The translations under genes and the position numbers were made by a program. The notes beneath the pieces were generated by a model, which saw only the letters and a program-made list of their open reading frames with translations, was not told where the DNA came from and did not search any database. Source: JBFMCC01 sp037445635 (GTDB lineage: Bacteria > Chloroflexota > Anaerolineae > Anaerolineales > Villigracilaceae). From it: a stretch of 64,000 nucleotides of DNA. The DNA is taken from positions 75,175-139,174 of the forward strand of contig JBBIKC010000003.1 of assembly GCA_037445635.1 (NCBI GenBank), given 5' to 3'. Shown in pieces: positions 40,124 to 48,176 of the stretch; positions within the stretch are counted from its first letter, which is position 1, and every line of letters begins with the position of its first letter.

Positions 40124-41143
40124 ATGGTTCAAATGGATTTACAGATGAAGGAAGCGCGGAAGATTCGAACCGTTCCCCTGCTCTCGATCCGCGACCTGCG
40201 CGTCTGGTTCGAGTTGCGCCGTTTCGGCTTCGGCCACGCGGGCTACGTGAAGGCCGTGGACGGCGTCAACTTTGACCTGCGCCAGGGCGAAGCGATTGCA
40301 GTTGTCGGGGAGAGCGGATGCGGAAAGTCCAGCCTGATGAAGACCATCCTGGGCCTCAACAGGCCCACCAGCGGCAGTGTCGTTTTCGAGGGCAGGGATT
40401 TGAGCACGTTCGACTCGAAGGATTTGCGCTGGTATCGGTCGCAGGTCGGGTACGTGCAACAGGACCCGTTCGGCGCGCTGGCCCCGTTCATGACCATCCA
40501 GCAGATTCTGGAAGAGCCGTTAATCATCAATGGCGTGAAGGATCGCGGCGAGCGCGAGGCGCGCCTCCGTCGCGCGCTGGAGGAGGTGAAGCTCAAGCCT
40601 GTGGAGGACTACCTGGCCAAATTTCCGCACATGTTGAGCGGCGGACAGCAGCAACGCGTCGTCATTGCCCGCGCCATGATTCTGAATCCGAAACTGATCG
40701 TGGCCGACGAGCCCGTGTCCATGCTGGACGCCTCGGTGCGTGTGGAGATCCTGAAGTTGCTGCGCGGCCTGCAGGCTTCGCACAATCTGGCCGTGATTTA
40801 CATCACGCATGATCTTTCGACGGTGCGTTATTTCTCCGAACGTATCTTCGTAATGTATGCGGGGAATGTGATCGAACGCGCGCGCGTGGACGATCTTCTG
40901 CGCGAGGCGCGCCACCCGTACACGCATGCCTTGCTGGCCGCCACATCCGATCCCGATGCGAAGAATGCCTCTGTCTTCCGCGAGGTGCCACCGGGCGAGC
41001 CGCCCAGCCTGGTCAAGCCGCCGGGAGGATGCCGCTTTCATCCGCGTTGCGCTCACGTTATCCGGGGACAATGCGATGTGGAATTTCCCCCAGATTTTAA
41101 AATCGCATCCGATCATCTCGCGGCGTGCTGGCTTTACAAATGA
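40124..41143 (+). CDS. Peptide ABC transporter ATP-binding protein (OppF type)
   Basis: This 339-residue ATPase is the second motor subunit. It shows Walker A GESGCGKSS, QDPFGALAPF, signature LSGGQQQRVVIARAM, Walker B LIVADEPVSMLD and switch His in YITHDLSTV, with the C-terminal cysteine motif GCRFHPRCAHVIRGQCDVEFP. AGGAGAGG precedes the ATG at 40124. The operon of binding protein, two permeases and two ATPases is a complete Opp/Dpp-type importer for peptides or a related substrate such as oligosaccharides. Its stop codon overlaps the next small gene. Confidence 0.93.
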   Translation: MVQMDLQMKEARKIRTVPLLSIRDLRVWFELRRFGFGHAGYVKAVDGVNFDLRQGEAIAVVGESGCGKSSLMKTILGLNRPTSGSVVFEGRDLSTFDSKDLRWYRSQVGYVQQDPFGALAPFMTIQQILEEPLIINGVKDRGEREARLRRALEEVKLKPVEDYLAKFPHMLSGGQQQRVVIARAMILNPKLIVADEPVSMLDASVRVEILKLLRGLQASHNLAVIYITHDLSTVRYFSERIFVMYAGNVIERARVDDLLREARHPYTHALLAATSDPDAKNASVFREVPPGEPPSLVKPPGGCRFHPRCAHVIRGQCDVEFPPDFKIASDHLAACWLYK

Positions 41144-41331
41144 GACCCCAAAGAGTTCTCCTGGTTGGATTTGTTTTTGTCCTCAGCGGGTTCGTCATCC
41201 CGCTGTTGATGGTGATGCAAATCATCCCATCCGGTTTTCTGCTAGGGTTCCTGAGTTTCGCCGCCTCGGTCAGTGGACTCTTTTTGGGATTGGTCGGCGC
41301 GGCGTCCTGGGTGCAGACTCGCAGGCGTTGA
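41140..41331 (+). CDS. Small membrane protein
   Basis: This 63-residue hypothetical protein has two hydrophobic helices (VLLVGFVFVLSGFVIPLLMV and GFLSFAASVSGLFLGLVGAA) and a basic C-terminal end (QTRRR). ATG 41140 overlaps the TGA of the OppF-type gene, so it is translated with the transporter operon; a GTG at 41125 is an alternative. The function is unknown. Confidence 0.65.
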   Translation: MRPQRVLLVGFVFVLSGFVIPLLMVMQIIPSGFLLGFLSFAASVSGLFLGLVGAASWVQTRRR

Positions 41332-41362
41332 AACAAAAAGGCCGTCCAACGGCCTTTTTGTT
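41332..41362. terminator. Bidirectional terminator
   Basis: AACAAAAAGGCCGT and ACGGCCTTTTTGTT form a 14-base stem around a CCA loop, with T-runs on both strands. It ends the peptide transporter operon and, on the other strand, the diterpene/two-component operon. Confidence 0.9.
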
Positions 41363-41370
41363 CGCAGGTT

Positions 41371-41766
41371 TCAGGAAGGTAACGGGGGAAGTTGCCCTGT
41401 TTGCAGGTTCGGGTTGAGGCGGCGGGCCAGGTCGCGCAGTTGGGCGTAGCTGATGGGTTTGACGAGCACGAAGTCGGCCTGTTCGTTGAGGAGTTCGGCG
41501 GCGATGGTGTCGGCGGTGGTGATGACCACGCGCGTATCCTGCAGACGCTTTTCGGAGCGAATTTGCTTGAGCAGGTTTTCGCCTGGGACGTGGGGCAGGT
41601 GCAGGTCCAGCAGGACGACCGAGGGATTGATCTCTGCCAGCCGCTGCATGGCCGTCCGGCCGTCCCGAATGATCTCGGTGACAAATCCCGCGGCGCTCAT
41701 GGCCTGCGCAAAGATCTGGGACAGGTCTTCATCGTCTTCTATGATCATCGCTATGGGTGTGCTCAT
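41371..41766 (-). CDS. Single-domain response regulator
   Basis: This 131-residue receiver-only protein has the acidic pocket IIEDDED, phospho-acceptor Asp54 in VVLLDLHLP, a Thr in ITTAD and the Lys in VLVKPIS. There is no DNA-binding part. Its ATG overlaps the kinase stop (ATGA), so it forms a pair with that kinase and is the last gene of the minus-strand operon that includes the diterpene genes. Confidence 0.9.
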   Translation of the reverse strand: MSTPIAMIIEDDEDLSQIFAQAMSAAGFVTEIIRDGRTAMQRLAEINPSVVLLDLHLPHVPGENLLKQIRSEKRLQDTRVVITTADTIAAELLNEQADFVLVKPISYAQLRDLARRLNPNLQTGQLPPLPS

Positions 41767-43454
41767 TTCTTCTCCTCCGGCGGTTCGTAGGGCAGGATGG
41801 CCGTAAAGGTGCTGCCGCGGCCCACTTCGCTTTCCAGGCTCACCTCGCCGCCCATTCGGTCGACGAGGCGTTTTACGATCGAAAGCCCCAGGCCGATGCC
41901 GCTGTGTTCGCGGGTTGCGATCCCATCCACCTGCCTGAAAGGATCGAACACGTAGGGCTGGGCTTCCGGCGGGATGCCCGGGCCGGTATCGCGCACGATG
42001 CAGGCCCAGGATTTTTCGTCGCGCGGCTCCAGCCGGATGCTGATCTCTCCCTGTTGTGTGAATTTTATTGCGTTGTTGACCAGGTTGATCAACACCTGTT
42101 GCAGGCGCTGGGAGTCGCCGCGCAGTTTGGCAGGCAGGGCCGGGGAGACCTCGCTTTTCAGCTGCAGGTTCTTATCCTGCGCGGGCTTGTCCATTACACC
42201 GTGCACGGCTTCGAGCAGGGCGGCGGGGCTGAATTCGCCGTAGTGAAAGATCAACTGACCCGCCTCGATGCGCGCCTGGTCGAGCAGGTCGCTGACGATG
42301 CGCAGGAGGCGCTGACTGTTGCTTTCGATCCTCTTCACGACCCCGGCCTGTTGTTCGCTGACCGGGCCATAGACGGCCTCCTGCAGCATTTCCGTGTAAC
42401 CGAGGATGGCGTTCAGCGGTGTGCGCAGTTCGTGCGAGACCATGGCGACGAAATCGTTCTTCATTTGCTCGACTTCCGCCTCGCGGGTGACATCGCGGAA
42501 GACGGCCACGGTGCCGATGCGCTCGCCCATGCCGGTATCCACCGGCGCGGCGTTGACGGAAAGTGCGCGTTGATGTATGTTGAAGCGCAGGCTGGGGGCA
42601 TTCACGTCGGGATGATGCAATAATTCGATGACGGCCTGCCGCTCCTTCTCATTGACGTCGTACCGCGGCAGGAGTTTGTCCATTTCGACTCCCATGAGCG
42701 ACGGTTGTGAGCGGTCGAGGAAGCGGCTCAGTGCAGGGTTGACCACGATGGTGCGCCCGTTCAGATCGAATACGGCCACGCCGTCTGCAATGCCCTGCAG
42801 GATGGCCTCCGTCCTGCCTGCCTCGGCGAGTTCGCGCGCCAGCGCCGCGGCCAGTTCGCTGGTGCGTTGTTCGACGCGTTGATCGAGTTCGCGGTTGACG
42901 GCGCGCAGCTCCTTCAAGGTCTGCTCCAGGCTGCGGGAGGAAAGCCAGGAGACAATGGCGAGCATGAGGAAGCCTGCAATGGCAGGAACATTTGGCAGAA
43001 TGTCAAGATAATCTGCAAGAAGTGAGATTTCTACACTGCTCAAGATTGCAAAAATAAAACTGGCGCTCGGGCCTATCAGTAGACTGGAGATTGCAATTGG
43101 AATGAAGAATACAAATAGCGATCGCCCGTTTGCAAGCTCATTTGGGGTATCAGTGAAAAGGAAAATGCCAAGTAACATTAGAAGGAAAATCGCGCTGGCC
43201 AGTCGGCCGGATACGAATCGATTAATGGTGAATATTATGACCGTGCTAGTCATCAGTATGGGGCCGCTGAGGAGAATCAAAGAAATTTCTTCTTTGGTGA
43301 TTGCCTGTCCAGTTTGGTAGAAAATCACGGCTAGCAGCGTACCCATGAATGCGAGGCTGAAGATACCAAATAACAAAATATTAAGCAGTTTTCTGCGACG
43401 GATATCGTCAGGATCGGTTGATGGGATCTCGAATAACTGGCTGAGCTTGAGCAT
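41763..43454 (-). CDS. Membrane sensor histidine kinase
   Basis: This is a 563-residue kinase. Residues 25-185 form about six transmembrane helices with very short loops, an integral membrane sensor of the MASE kind. A coiled coil (residues 190-225) leads to a PAS domain (ILQGIADGVAVFDLNGRTIV), then HisKA with phospho-acceptor His341 (VSHELRTPLNAI) and a HATPase domain with NLVNNAIKFT, DTGPGI and GIGLGLSI. It starts three bases after the stop of the diterpene cyclase homologue, so it is probably cotranscribed. A membrane-embedded sensor could detect a hydrophobic product of the locus (inference). The sensor-coding part (about 42950-43454) is AT-richer than the kinase core. Confidence 0.92.
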   Translation of the reverse strand: MLKLSQLFEIPSTDPDDIRRRKLLNILLFGIFSLAFMGTLLAVIFYQTGQAITKEEISLILLSGPILMTSTVIIFTINRFVSGRLASAIFLLMLLGIFLFTDTPNELANGRSLFVFFIPIAISSLLIGPSASFIFAILSSVEISLLADYLDILPNVPAIAGFLMLAIVSWLSSRSLEQTLKELRAVNRELDQRVEQRTSELAAALARELAEAGRTEAILQGIADGVAVFDLNGRTIVVNPALSRFLDRSQPSLMGVEMDKLLPRYDVNEKERQAVIELLHHPDVNAPSLRFNIHQRALSVNAAPVDTGMGERIGTVAVFRDVTREAEVEQMKNDFVAMVSHELRTPLNAILGYTEMLQEAVYGPVSEQQAGVVKRIESNSQRLLRIVSDLLDQARIEAGQLIFHYGEFSPAALLEAVHGVMDKPAQDKNLQLKSEVSPALPAKLRGDSQRLQQVLINLVNNAIKFTQQGEISIRLEPRDEKSWACIVRDTGPGIPPEAQPYVFDPFRQVDGIATREHSGIGLGLSIVKRLVDRMGGEVSLESEVGRGSTFTAILPYEPPEEKK

Positions 43455-43456
43455 AG

Positions 43457-44950
43457 CTAAATCCTGCTGGTAAGTTCAAGCGCACTTAGTATGGATGATC
43501 GAACGATATATTCACCGGCATACAGTCCCTTCCCGATCCAGAAGAGATGGGGCGGGGTGTCTCTGTTTTCGTTTAACCACTTGAATCCTTTCTGAATCGC
43601 GTCTTTGTGGATACTGCCGTTTTGCTTCCCGTGCAAGCACAGGGCTTGAAGGCAATAGGATGTCTCCTCCGGAGTAGGACCATAATATCCCCAACCACCT
43701 TGGGTATTCTGGGTATTTAATATCCATTGGATTGATGGCATTATCATCTCATCATAATATCCTTTGCATGCAATGATAGCATGAGCGGTCGTGTAGTATG
43801 GGGATATCTGCCACTTGTCAAACCAATAGCCCTCATTGGTCATCATACGCCTCAATAGACTCAAAACTTTCCTTACAAGGGGATGCGTTGGCTCATAGCC
43901 GGCGTGTCTTAGGGCATTCAACGCGTGGATATTAACACTGATTGATGGATCCGCTTCTAGTTCGTAGCATCGAAAAAGTTCTTTACTATCGAACGACATT
44001 AATCCTTGAATATCAACCAGGAAACCAAACTGAGTTAACAAGTCAAAAGTGACGCTTGTGTTATCTCCATCAGGAACGGAATATTCGGTTGACAATCCTA
44101 TCCCCCGACGGGCGTCCCAGCCTGTCCGAAGATGCTGTAAATGCCTCTGGAAATCCAAACTTTGTGTGATTTCTTGATCGCCTATGAGGGCAAGATTCCA
44201 CAGAACCCATGCCCTTTCATACACATCAAATGGCAACAAATCGGGCACGGAACCATCTGCGGAGACCACCCACTTTAGATATTTCACGGCTCCCGGGTCA
44301 GCTGGCCTGACGAACTTGGCGAAATACGCGGTTGCCGACGGGCTATGCCCAACTGATCCGTTGGCTTCCTGTAAATTCTCAACGTCAAGCAAATCCTGGA
44401 AATCCGTGCCGGCCATTTCCGCCGAGAAAGCCATGGTCACATAGCGATTGATCTTTCGGCCTTGTATCTTCTCCAGCTTAGATTTCCTCAACCGGGCTAT
44501 TCTGCCTAAAATCCTTTCCCCCTGTTGCTTGATGAGGCCAAGTTTTTCGGCCTCCGAGACCAAAGTCGGCACGATCATCTCGAAACCGACGGTCGCGCCA
44601 TTTGGATCGGCGAGCAGGCCTTTCGTCGCTCTCTCCGTAATCCATTCCAGTGCCACCAATCCCTTTTCGATCTGCCGCCGGAGGCCCCTCCGATTCTTCT
44701 GACTTGCGAGCGCGATCATTGCAGACAGCGTGCTGATCACCCGGTCGTGATAATAGAATGGCTGTTCCGCGCCCCAACTGCCATCAGGCAGTTGATGCCG
44801 GCAAAGCCATTCCAACGCCCGACCGCTGAGTTCGGGATCAATGTCGCCCAGGCGCGCGACCCATGCGGTATCGTAGGCCGAGGGCGACATTTTCCCGGGA
44901 CCCAGTTTCGAAAGCAAAGCAATGATTTCTTCCCTGATGTCGGTATTCAT
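43457..44950 (-). CDS. Class II diterpene cyclase homologue (Rv3377c-like), DxDN variant
   Basis: This 497-residue protein resembles M. tuberculosis Rv3377c (tuberculosinyl/halimadienyl diphosphate synthase) along its length: SAYDTAWVARLGDIDPELSG, LPDGSWGAE, ENLQEANGSVGHSPSA and YYTTAHAIIACKGYYDE. Class II cyclases protonate geranylgeranyl diphosphate with the middle Asp of a DxDD motif. Here residues 294-297 read DGDN, so the last acidic residue is Asn; Rv3377c itself has DCDTT, so variation there is not proof of inactivity. Codon use and base composition are clearly AT-richer than in the paralogue at 45128-46606, which suggests a separate origin. Start 44950 is chosen over an upstream one at 45055 because it matches the family N-terminus. 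Confidence 0.88.
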   Translation of the reverse strand: MNTDIREEIIALLSKLGPGKMSPSAYDTAWVARLGDIDPELSGRALEWLCRHQLPDGSWGAEQPFYYHDRVISTLSAMIALASQKNRRGLRRQIEKGLVALEWITERATKGLLADPNGATVGFEMIVPTLVSEAEKLGLIKQQGERILGRIARLRKSKLEKIQGRKINRYVTMAFSAEMAGTDFQDLLDVENLQEANGSVGHSPSATAYFAKFVRPADPGAVKYLKWVVSADGSVPDLLPFDVYERAWVLWNLALIGDQEITQSLDFQRHLQHLRTGWDARRGIGLSTEYSVPDGDNTSVTFDLLTQFGFLVDIQGLMSFDSKELFRCYELEADPSISVNIHALNALRHAGYEPTHPLVRKVLSLLRRMMTNEGYWFDKWQISPYYTTAHAIIACKGYYDEMIMPSIQWILNTQNTQGGWGYYGPTPEETSYCLQALCLHGKQNGSIHKDAIQKGFKWLNENRDTPPHLFWIGKGLYAGEYIVRSSILSALELTSRI

Positions 44951-45127
44951 GAAGTTATTGCCTTGAGAGAAGTCACATCGGTATCTGGATGATTCCGGGC
45001 CGGCGTTCTTGCGTTGTAAAATAACCCAGGCTGGCCAAAGCCAGGCCGTCTTCACCTATCGCTCCATCATTCCCGGCATGAGCAGGGAGGAGCCCTGCGC
45101 GCTCCGAGTCGCCAAGATCATTCCGCC

Positions 45128-46606
45128 TCAACCCTCCGTCAGGGCCAGCGCGCTCAGAATGGTGGACTGGACGAGCAGGTCGGGGCAATACAGCGACTTT
45201 CCAATCCACAAGGGCGGATAGGGCGGCTCGGTGTGATTACGCAGCCAGCGCCCGCCCTGTTCGATGCGGCCGCCGGGCACCTTGCCCCCGGCCTTGCGCC
45301 AGAGAGACAGCGCCTGCAGGCAGTAAGCGGTCTCTTCGGCGGTGGCGGCGCGGTGGAAGCCCCAGGCGCCGTTGGAGTTTTGCATCTTCAATATCCAGTC
45401 CACGGCGGTCTGGCACATTTCATCGTCGTAGCCCTGGCAAAAGATAATGGCATGGGCGGTGGTGTAGAACGGCGAGGCATTCCACTTATCAATCCAGTAT
45501 TTCCCCGCCAGGCGGCGCTTTCGGATGAAACCCAGCGCCTTTTGCACGGACGGATGATCCACGCCGCAGCCCGCCCGCCGGAGCGCGCCAAGCACGTGAA
45601 TGTTGACGTCAATCGAGGCGTTGACCTCGAGATTGAAACAGCGGAAGTGATCCTTCTCCTCGAAACTGAGCACCGCCTCCAGGTCAACGGGATGACCCAG
45701 ATCGGTCAGCAGGTCGTAGCCCAGGCTGGTGTCGTCGCCGTCCATCAGCGAGTAGGTGGACGAAAACCCAAGGCCCAGCCCGGGCTTCCACTGCGCACTG
45801 AGGCTTTCGATATGCGGCTGCGCCAGCGGCATGATGTCCCTGGTCAGCAGGCCGCCGACATGCAGGTTCCACAGAATCCAGATGCGCTCGAAATTCTCGA
45901 AGGGCGCGACGAACGGCGCGCCGCCGTCCACCAGGACATCTCGTAGATATAGTAACGCGTTTCGATCTCCGGGGCGGACATATCTGGCGAAATATGCTGT
46001 GGCAGAGGGACTATTGCCGACCGAACCGTTGGATTCCTGCAGGTTGTCAACATCGAGCATGTCCAGCGCGTCCTCTCCGGCCAGTTCGGCCGAGAGGGCA
46101 GTGGTCACGTAACGGCTGATCTTGATGCCCTTGAGTTTCGCCAGTTTTGCGCGCCGCGCCTGGCCGAGCCTCCCGAGGATTCGGTCGCCCTGCTGTTTGA
46201 TGATGCCCAGCCTTTCCGCCTCCGCCACCAGCGTGGGTATGATCATCTCGAACCCGGCCGGGGCGCCGTTGGCGTCCGAGGCCAGGCGCCGGGTCGCATC
46301 CGACGTCAGCCGGTCGAGCGCCTTCAGGCCGTTCTCGACGCGGACGCGGTCCTGAACGCGGCGGCCGCGGTGCGCCAGCGCCAGCATGGCCGCCAGTGTG
46401 GATGCGATGCGGTCATGGTAATACAACGGCTGTTCCGCGCCCCAGCTTCCATCCGCCAGTTGATGCTCGCTGATCCATTCCAGCGCGTGGTTGGAGAGGG
46501 TGGGCGCGATATCGGCCAGCCGCGCCACCCAGGCCGTGTCGTAAGCGGTGGTGCCCATGCGGCCCGGGCCCATGGCGGCGAGCAGCCCCTTAACGTCGTA
46601 CATCAT
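45128..46606 (-). CDS. Class II diterpene cyclase (Rv3377c-like)
   Basis: This 492-residue protein is homologous to Rv3377c: TTAYDTAWVARLADIAPTLS, LADGSWGAEQPLYYHDR, DNLQESNGSVGNSPSATAYF, FYTTAHAIIFCQGYDDE, and a C-terminal PLWIGKSLYCPD block. The catalytic motif is intact, Asp289-Gly-Asp291-Asp292 (DGDDTS), where Asp291 would protonate the terminal double bond of geranylgeranyl diphosphate to start bicyclisation. The product should be a bicyclic labdane-, halimane- or clerodane-type diphosphate. ATG 46606 overlaps the stop of the Rv3378c-like gene and has AAAGGGGGC upstream. A gap of 177 bases separates it from the second cyclase gene. Confidence 0.9.
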   Translation of the reverse strand: MMYDVKGLLAAMGPGRMGTTAYDTAWVARLADIAPTLSNHALEWISEHQLADGSWGAEQPLYYHDRIASTLAAMLALAHRGRRVQDRVRVENGLKALDRLTSDATRRLASDANGAPAGFEMIIPTLVAEAERLGIIKQQGDRILGRLGQARRAKLAKLKGIKISRYVTTALSAELAGEDALDMLDVDNLQESNGSVGNSPSATAYFARYVRPGDRNALLYLRDVLVDGGAPFVAPFENFERIWILWNLHVGGLLTRDIMPLAQPHIESLSAQWKPGLGLGFSSTYSLMDGDDTSLGYDLLTDLGHPVDLEAVLSFEEKDHFRCFNLEVNASIDVNIHVLGALRRAGCGVDHPSVQKALGFIRKRRLAGKYWIDKWNASPFYTTAHAIIFCQGYDDEMCQTAVDWILKMQNSNGAWGFHRAATAEETAYCLQALSLWRKAGGKVPGGRIEQGGRWLRNHTEPPYPPLWIGKSLYCPDLLVQSTILSALALTEG

Positions 46607-47538
46607 TGCCCCCTTTCGCCCGGCCAATCCACAAGCGGGAGCGGATACCAGATCCCGCTGTTCAGTGTTCCGATACCGATCGTCCGCCCGGCGTTGGCGG
46701 CATAGAACGATTTCATCCAGGCCCAGCCTTCCCGTGGCAGCTGGCTGTAATCGGGCTCTGGAGCGCGACGAGTATACAGGTGGTCGAAGAGTATTTCGCG
46801 CAGTTGTCTTTCCGTCAGATATGGGGACGGCGCGACCGTGAAGTACAAATCCTCTTCGCCGGTCGCCAGCAGGGGATAATCGAAGGCGGACAACTTGTCG
46901 AAGCCGAGGAAGAAACTGACGGGTTCGACGTATTCGCCGTAATAGGATTCGATCAGCTCGCGTCGCGCCGGGACTTTCGCGTGCTCCCGGTAGAAAGCCG
47001 CGGAGGCCTCTGCAACCGCCTCCGCCGCGTCGGAGGCGAACACACCGAAGAACAGCCGCGCCCGCTCGTAGGTCCGCGTGCGATGCGTGACTTCGTCGAA
47101 CAAGCCAATCAGCGACTCGTAGGGCGTTCCATGAAAACGCTTGCGGTAGTCTCCGTAGAATCGGACGCGCACTTTATACTCGTCGTAGAAGTTCAAAAAG
47201 TCGGGATGCTCTGCCAGCCGCGCCAACCCCTCGCGCTGGACGCGGTGCACGTATTCGTCGCCGCGCGAGAGCAGTTCCGCGCCGTAAACGGGCGTGAGCA
47301 GCGTGTCCACGCCGTGATCGAAGAAGAGACGATACAACTCGATATGTCGCCGCTGGGCAATATCCATGTAGGCCGTCATCGGGTCGGACGCGGCCTGTGC
47401 GGCCGCGGCGTGTTCGAGCGCGAACCAGCGGCGCGTCCCGTTGATGGGGAAAACGGCCACCTTCGGCCCCGCGGCGCGGACGAGGGCAGCGGCTTGTTCG
47501 ACTGGCATTTCGAGAAATTGTTGGAGGGTGAAGTTCAT
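46603..47538 (-). CDS. Rv3378c-like diterpene synthase
   Basis: This 311-residue protein resembles M. tuberculosis Rv3378c, the cis-prenyltransferase-fold enzyme that turns tuberculosinyl diphosphate into tuberculosinol or attaches it to adenosine. Shared blocks are GPKVAVFP.NGTRRWF, FYGDYRKR, FGVFASDAAE, RRELIESYYGEYVEPVSFF, FDYPLLATGEEDLYFTVAPS and LREILFDHLYTRR. Rv3378c has Asp34 in PFDGTRRWF, reported as essential; here the same position is Asn33 (PINGTRRWF). The enzyme may therefore have altered chemistry. It lies next to two cyclase genes that would supply its substrate and overlaps both neighbours by four bases. Confidence 0.88.
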   Translation of the reverse strand: MNFTLQQFLEMPVEQAAALVRAAGPKVAVFPINGTRRWFALEHAAAAQAASDPMTAYMDIAQRRHIELYRLFFDHGVDTLLTPVYGAELLSRGDEYVHRVQREGLARLAEHPDFLNFYDEYKVRVRFYGDYRKRFHGTPYESLIGLFDEVTHRTRTYERARLFFGVFASDAAEAVAEASAAFYREHAKVPARRELIESYYGEYVEPVSFFLGFDKLSAFDYPLLATGEEDLYFTVAPSPYLTERQLREILFDHLYTRRAPEPDYSQLPREGWAWMKSFYAANAGRTIGIGTLNSGIWYPLPLVDWPGERGQ

Positions 47539-48122
47539 TTTCGCCCCCTGGGCAGTGTTGGGATGAAGCGCGGCACGCGCTTCATGTATTCGGTGTAGCC
47601 GGGCAGGTTCCTGCTGAGAAGGTCTTCCTCCTGCCGGGCGGCGCGGGTGAAATCATAGATAGTGTAGAACAAACCCAGCAAAGTTGTCAAGGCTGGATTA
47701 AGCAAAAAAAGTCCCCCCGCGAGCAGAAAGAACGAAGTGATGAGCGGATGCCGCATCAGCGCGTACGGTCCGCTTTGAATGACCTGGTGATCGGGCTGGA
47801 CCTCGACGCGCTCGGCGTAGAATTTTTTCAGGTGCAGGCGCGCCCAGATGTGCAGGCCGAACGAGAGCGCGATGCACGCCAGGCCGACGATCTGAATCGC
47901 CAGTCCCCAGCCTGCGGTTGTCGTGAATCCCAGTCGCGGCCATAGCCACGGCTGGATGACGACCAGCGCGGCCGCGGCCAGGGTGAGCAGGGTGTAGTCC
48001 CACGCCCAGCCCTGCCCCTGCTTCCGCTCGCGGTCGTAGCGCGTGAGGAAGGCGAAGTCAATCCAGTAGAAGATGAACAACGCTGTGAACAGAAGAAGAG
48101 AGAGCGCAATGCCGGTGACCAT
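47535..48122 (-). CDS. Isoprenylcysteine carboxyl methyltransferase-like membrane protein
   Basis: This 195-residue integral membrane protein has five helices and the ICMT/PEMT-type methyltransferase pattern: GPYALMRHPLITSFFLL with the RHP motif for S-adenosylmethionine binding, and a C-terminal acidic ARQEEDLLSR..PGYTEYMKRVPRFIP block. Family members methylate lipophilic acceptors such as isoprenylcysteine, phospholipid headgroups or isoprenoids in the membrane. It is coupled to the Rv3378c-like gene by an ATGA overlap, so methylation of the diterpenoid alcohol is a natural hypothesis. In Herpetosiphon a methyltransferase gene stands beside the analogous pair and gives O-methylkolavelool, as I recall. 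Confidence 0.8.
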   Translation of the reverse strand: MVTGIALSLLLFTALFIFYWIDFAFLTRYDRERKQGQGWAWDYTLLTLAAAALVVIQPWLWPRLGFTTTAGWGLAIQIVGLACIALSFGLHIWARLHLKKFYAERVEVQPDHQVIQSGPYALMRHPLITSFFLLAGGLFLLNPALTTLLGLFYTIYDFTRAARQEEDLLSRNLPGYTEYMKRVPRFIPTLPRGRK

Positions 48123-48176
48123 GTGTTCTCCATTTTATGCCAATCCGTCCGCATTGTGCGCCCCTCTTCAGGATTG

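Noticed and set aside
43457..46606. Squalene-hopene cyclase identity for the two cyclases
   Set aside because: They are about 495 residues, shorter than the roughly 630 of squalene cyclases, lack repeated QW motifs of that family, and align along their length with Rv3377c.
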